In this document: positions 59,559-64,000 of the stretch, piece by piece | Layout: every line of letters starts with the position of its first letter | How positions within the stretch are numbered: position 1 is the first letter of the stretch | Source of the DNA: Rhizomys pruinosus | Lineage: Eukaryota; Chordata; Mammalia; Rodentia; Spalacidae | Assembly (NCBI GenBank): GCA_009823505.1 | Contig: VZQC01005585.1 | Location: 172,194-236,193 of the forward strand | Reading direction: 5' to 3' | DNA: 64,000 nucleotides | Notes under the pieces: model-generated | The model's database searches: none | Told to the model about the DNA's origin: nothing | The model's input: the letters and a program-made list of their open reading frames with translations, nothing else | Translations under genes and position numbers: made by a program

Positions 59559-59563
59559 TTTGG

Positions 59564-59724
59564 GGGCGGGACCCGGGCGCTGGGCCAGAGGGTCCGGAGA
59601 GTCCGGCGGCCAGGGCGGCTGCGCCTTTGGGCAGGATACCCAGAAGCCACCTGGGCGAGTAGCTTGGGAGCTGGGGCCTTGAGGGCGGGACCCGGGCGCT
59701 GGGCCAGAGGGTCCGGAGAGTCCG
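59564..59724. repeat. CpG-rich block: 42-bp perfect repeat, 119-bp period
   Basis: Units 59564-59605 and 59683-59724 are identical, both running 'gggcgggacccgggcgctgg' to 'gagagtccg', with a 77-bp GC-rich spacer. The block is very rich in CpG and GC inside AT-rich, CpG-poor surroundings. It joins broken L1 ORF2 on the left and ordinary AT-rich DNA on the right. It resembles the GC-rich tandem monomers of rodent L1 promoters in layout, but I do not recognise the sequence. Confidence 0.9.
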
Positions 59725-59984
59725 AATGCGTGAGAAAATAGGAGTGAAATAATCAGAAGATGGAGCACTTGCAATTTTAACTGCATTTATTTGTTAGGAT
59801 TGAGTTCTCTCCTTGTGACTTATGGCTACCAGATCTTGCTGTGTAAGCAACCACCTAAGCCTTGCGATAATACATGAGATTTATTTTTAAAATAACATGT
59901 AAAGAATAAATATGATTATACATTAAATAAATTATGTCTTTGACAACTGAAATGTAATGTATTTGGTGTTCCTTCTGTCCCACC

Positions 59985-60250
59985 CCAGACTTGCTTTTAA
60001 TCCCTCTGTCACAGTTCGGCAAGGACTATTATTCAGAGCCTTTCAGTGACTCCCCGTCTCTCTATGGGGGAAAATTAAAGACCTCATCCAATTGCCAGCT
60101 TGTAGTCTCACCACTTTGCTCTCTGAGTTCTGACTTCCTCCACCTAGATCCTACCAGCTCTTCCTTAGTGGCTTTGTGTCCTCTGTGTGCCCAGAGGCCC
60201 CCAGGGGCTGCTGTTCCCTCTACCTGGAGTCACCCTCTATCAAATACCTT
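59985..60250 (+). mobile_element. L2 LINE 3' fragment
   Basis: Mammal-wide L2 order: 'tttcagtgactccccgtctc', 'gtgcccagaggcc...gctgttccctctacctggagtcaccctc'. Strongly diverged. 59,725-59,984 shows nothing recognised. Confidence 0.6.
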
Positions 60251-61014
60251 TAGTATTTCCACTCTTAGAGCCTTAATGACCAAAATAGGATTAGAAATAC
60301 ACATTTAATATTCCCATCTCTGGTATTTCTTTTTAGCATTTTGATATTGCTATTTAATGCATTAGTATTGCATGCCTTTATAGTCTCTACTTTGGAAGTT
60401 GAAAATAAATGCAGAAGACAGAAATTATACTCAAGATTTTTTTTCCAATTTTTCAATATCCCTGTATTTGAATGAGAAGCTGGTCAGAAGAAGGTACTCA
60501 GTAATTGTCCTATAAATGAAGTGATGGCAGAGGTGGACATACAGAAGATGAATGCCACTTTCCAAGAGACCCACAGTTGTGTTGGTTTTAATACATATAC
60601 AGATTAAAAAAAATTCCCACAGGATTTCAGTAAGCCAGAATTACCCATCACAAAATAGAAAAAAATTTCCTCAGGAAATTGGACACAGGGGTTTGCTAAC
60701 AGAGTGAAATACTGTATGCAAATGCCATCTACATATCATGAGGAAGAAGGCAGGCAGACCAGGTGCTATAGGGATTTATTCTTTATTTGTTTACCCTATT
60801 ACAAAATCACTCAATAATAATTAAGCACTTTCAGTTGTCCAGAGGATAATATACATGAGAAAAATTGCACGAGCTTTAATAATAAAGTTTCTTAGACAGA
60901 AGCATATAAATAAACAACAAACACTTCAAAAAAGTTGTGCAAGTGTGGGTTCAGAAATTCATCTCATTTTCCTAGTAAAGCTGAGTCTAAAATGAGTAAA
61001 AGGAAGACAACCAC
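60251..61014. other. AT-rich low-copy DNA, no gene seen
   Basis: Nothing recognised. Confidence 0.45.
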
Positions 61015-61205
61015 TGGGGACATGGGTCAGCGGTTGAGAGCACTGGCTGCTCTTGTTGAGGACCTGGGTTCAGTTCCCAGCACCATCTGTAACTCCAGTT
61101 TCATGGATCAGATGCTTTCTTCTGACCTCTGTGGGCATTGCGCACATGAAGACAGTACACTCATAAGTATAAACTAAAAATCAATCAATCTAAATAAATA
61201 AATAA
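61015..61205 (+). mobile_element. B2 SINE, internally deleted
   Basis: 'ggggacatgggtcagcggttgagagcac', 'gaggacctgggttcagttccc', then 'agcaccatctgtaactcc', missing the 'cacatggtggctcacaa' part. AAATAAAT tail. Confidence 0.88.
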
Positions 61206-62770
61206 TAGATCGCTGAAGAACAAAGTGTGAGGAGTGCTCCCTAGACTTTAGGCACACAGAGTCAAAAATGAGAGAGAAAAAAATTGCAAACAGAAAAGAT
61301 GAAATTAGAGGATTTGTTGGTTTATGGAAGAAAAGGGTAGAGTTCATGTCTTTATATTGGCAATGTTCTCTGGTAGAGAACTTTGTTTCTATTCACTCAT
61401 ATATTGAGGTATCATCCAGCTTGATTTACACAATGAGTAAGAGCTAGACCCTCTATTGTGGCTCCATAAGACCCATTTATTAATTTATCCTGGACCTTTA
61501 CCTTAGACCTTAGAGATACCACCCATATGTTTATCTTGGCTCCCAGTTTGCAGGTTCTAGCCCCCAATGGGGGGGTTGCTTCTCACTTGAGTCTCTTGTG
61601 GGAGGACATGGATAACATGGGGGGATGTGACAGAGGAAATTGCTGACACCACAAGTCAGGAGGAAAAAGAAGAGTTGTGAGAAGGGAACGACAAACGAGT
61701 GAGAAAATAAGAGGAAAAGACTCGTGTCCCACAATCCACTACAAGGGCACATCCCAGTTATTGAAGGACCGCTTACTTGACTCAACTTCCTGAAAAGTTC
61801 TACCATGTCCTATACTGCCACTGGGAACTAAGCCTTAACACAGAGACCTCTGGGGGACGCTCATCTAATTATAACTGATTCATAACCAGAGACCACCTCT
61901 CCGTTTCATTGACCCCTTTATTCTTACGTTTCAAAGTGTTGTGTTTACTGAATGGATCATGTGTGTTTTCCTTACCTACTCCTCTTTGTGTAAAGATTTT
62001 TCTTCACAAACTTCCCTGGAAAACTTCTGATGGAGTTTATGGTGAACTGTTTTTCTGTTTGTTGATTTATTGTCTGTGTTGGCTCTGGGGCAGGATGTGT
62101 GTAGTGGGAAGGGTAAGCTAAACTCCTACAGATCATGTGGGTGCCTACACCCTACTTGCATCATCACACAGCTTGTGTCCTTGAACCTCTCTAATTCCTT
62201 ACACTGGATCTTGTACCTATTGTTCTGGTGTAAGTAGGCAAGGTCTTGGAGAGGAAGTTAGGCTTGGATAGGACCAGGTGGGTGAGGTGGTATGAATGGG
62301 ACTCATGACCTGTTATTGCCTCGATAACCAGACAGCTGACACAGAGAAGTTTAGCAGAGGAGCACAGTAAAAGTACAAAATGGGCCAGTACAAAAGGGTG
62401 TATGGCAAACATTGGTTAAACAAGACATCAGCAAAACCCACTAAAATTGTTTTAGATTGACTCAAAGAGCTAAGTAAAATGGTAAATTAATATCACTGGG
62501 CTAGCAGTTCAACAAGGAGAAGTTCTCAGTATGTCCACTATAAGATTCATAAGGTAGCATCTGCTGCAATAGAATTATAAAATAGCCACATCAGAAACAG
62601 ATCAGAGCTGACAGAATAATCATTCCTTTTTCTTGTTTTGATATATATGCTGTGTTTCTACCACAATGCCCTCACACATCTTCCTAAACTTTGGAATTGA
62701 TCTTTACTGTTTAACATCCTCATTACAAGTTCTGTTATTGTGGCTTATGTCCTACCAATAGTCTGAGACC
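61206..62770. other. Low-copy DNA, no gene supported
   Basis: Short frames on both strands (91 residues, minus, 61531-61806; 73 residues, minus, 62191-62412) lack domains, signal context or splice framing. A G run lies at 61,569. Confidence 0.45.
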
Positions 62771-63529
62771 TGGGATTTTGCTCCTCTCCCGGGGCTAGCC
62801 CAGATCACAGGTGCATACCTCAGACCCAAATGGCAGCTACAGGAAGGCTTGCAGCCAGGACCTGGGAGGACGTAGCACCATATCTACCTCTTTACTAATC
62901 TTTTCATTTCTCATTGTATTCATCTGTTTATTACAACTTTTATACATAAATAACTGCCCCTGAGCTCGGAGGCAGTAAAAGGGGTGTTCTTTCTTTCCCT
63001 TTCCTCCAAGAAAATGGTGAGTTGTATGGCTCTACTAGGTTGCACTGGGATTTACTGGGTTTAATTTCTGTCTATGGCTTGGGTTCTAGTTGGCTCCACT
63101 TGTATCCTTATCTTCCTTGGGCTCTCTGGGGTGTATTTTTAGTGTCTGCATCACCAAAGATCAAGACCCATGAAAAACTACAGCTGTTTCATGCATTTAA
63201 TAACAGCCCCTGGCTAAAGCAAGCTTTATTACAAAGCTCAATATCCCTGGAGCAGAACAGGAGCTCTGCCCATGAGTTGGGGGGGGGTAAATTAATGTTG
63301 GATGTTCGAACAGAATTCCAATTCTCCAACATTCTAGTCATGGACTTGTTCCTACACGCTTTACCAATTCTTATGTGTGCATCTTAGCTATAATAAAGCC
63401 TCTGGGGTCAGCACTGTTCAAAAGTGGCTGTTTGGATATTCTGGATGGGTTAACACAGGATAATCCTGCTGATTATTGTTTGCAGAGCCTGTTCATGGCC
63501 AGCACTTGGTTGGATGTTAGAACTTATTT
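62771..63529. other. Unassigned block with 121-codon frame and AATAAA
   Basis: GC-mixed sequence with an ATG-initiated frame at 63022-63387 followed within about 10 bases by 'aataaagcc'. The protein shows no family I know. A poly(A) signal just after a frame suits a terminal exon or an LTR; neither is established. Confidence 0.35.
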
Positions 63530-63665
63530 TCTCTAGTGCCCCAAATCACTACCAAGTAACACCTTAGAGTTAAACAAACTGAGACTCAGTGAAGGTAACT
63601 TTTCCACAGTTCACATCACGAGTACATGGCAAAGCTAGGTTGCAAGCTCTCTTATTTTAAACAGT
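63530..63665 (+). mobile_element. MIR SINE fragment
   Basis: 'acaaactgagactcagtgaagg', 'ttccacagttcacatcacgag', 'catggcaaagctaggttgcaagc' follow the MIR consensus order. Confidence 0.75.
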
Positions 63666-64000
63666 ATATATACAGGCCCTACACTAACAGATATATTTGT
63701 CTTCCACCCTTTAACTTAAAAATAACTATTTAGTGCCCCACCTCCTGAAAGGAAAAATTTGTCTCAAATGGGTATCATATAAAATACCATGACAATGACA
63801 AATTAGATTCCGTTACCTGAGACTCAGTATGATACATGAGCAGATGAAGGAAGAGATTTCTGACTCCTGGGATGCTCTACTGGCAGGAAGCTGCAAATTT
63901 GTTCCTCTGATAGCAGTCTGTCTTGTTTGCCTCCCTCAATCAATCTTCACTCATAATCACAATCCTGACCCTCTCCTGTGTCCTCTGAGCGCTTGACCTT
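63666..64000. other. Low-copy DNA to window end, no gene seen
   Basis: Nothing recognised. Confidence 0.45.

Larger units (their letters stand above)
54960..59560 (-). mobile_element. L1, long 3'UTR plus ORF2 half, antisense
   Basis: Antisense L1 of an older rodent type. The 3'UTR covers about 54,998-57,300 and matches 905-2790; a second L1 3'UTR (about 56,190-56,900) interrupts it. ORF2 runs from about 57,300 (C-terminus) to 59,558. The last L1 text, in reverse 'ccaaatttcttctttgaagc', is the RT-domain start equivalent to 21,900. It then stops abruptly at a CpG-rich block. Many stops and frameshifts. Confidence 0.85.

Noticed and set aside
59502..59786. 79-residue frames on both strands over the GC-rich block
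   Set aside because: Open because CpG-rich repeats lack stop codons; the flanks are L1 and AT-rich DNA.

Overview
This window is mammalian, and almost certainly from a murid-type rodent. It carries rodent-only SINEs (B1, B2/B3, B4/ID), rodent L1 with a G-rich 3' end, and rodent MT-type MaLR LTRs, next to old mammal-wide fossils (MIR, L2, a MER2-like Tigger transposon, an MST/MLT-like LTR, ancient L1). The B1 and B2 copies have their own signatures: a B1 variant with 'cctttagtcccagctggcc', and a B2 subfamily with a short internal duplication. These do not look like the usual mouse or rat copies as I remember them, so I name no species. The DNA is AT-rich, and two single N bases lie in TA tracts (3021, 19095).

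I find no protein-coding exon, no RNA gene with a cellular function and no CRISPR or other bacterial feature. Every longer reading frame I could identify is an L1 ORF2 relic, a SINE or LTR read through, or a simple repeat. The window fits a gene desert or a long intron.

Layout. 1-6.4 kb: an ancient L1 split by an L1 3'UTR block that holds an MT LTR, then microsatellites, then a 5'-inverted L1 with target-site duplications (TSDs). 6.4-15.9 kb: low-copy DNA with B2, B1 and B4 SINEs, a solo LTR with a perfect TSD, an inverted pair of MT LTRs and a 242-base purine run. 15.9-21.3 kb: mostly non-repeat DNA with one short young L1. 21.3-24.8 kb: the longest sense-strand L1 (RT domain to 3' end) and a young B2. 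24.8-35 kb: largely low-copy DNA with MIRs and one L1; about 30.2-31.9 kb looks like candidate conserved non-coding DNA. 35-49 kb: solo LTRs, a Tigger fossil, SINE clusters and two long antisense L1s. 51.2-59.7 kb: a dense nested L1 region, including a B1 and a B2 that used the same target site, ending at an abrupt CpG-rich tandem element. 59.7-64 kb: L2, B2, MIR and unassigned DNA.

The elements do not work together as a pathway. The window records repeated L1-driven insertion: 5' truncation, twin priming, nesting, target-site reuse and microsatellite growth from SINE tails. The items most worth a second look are the CpG-rich direct repeat fused to a broken L1 ORF2 (59564-59724), the reused insertion site (52884-53310), the 5'-inverted L1 with an in-frame duplication (4962-6432), and the duplication-bearing B2 subfamily.
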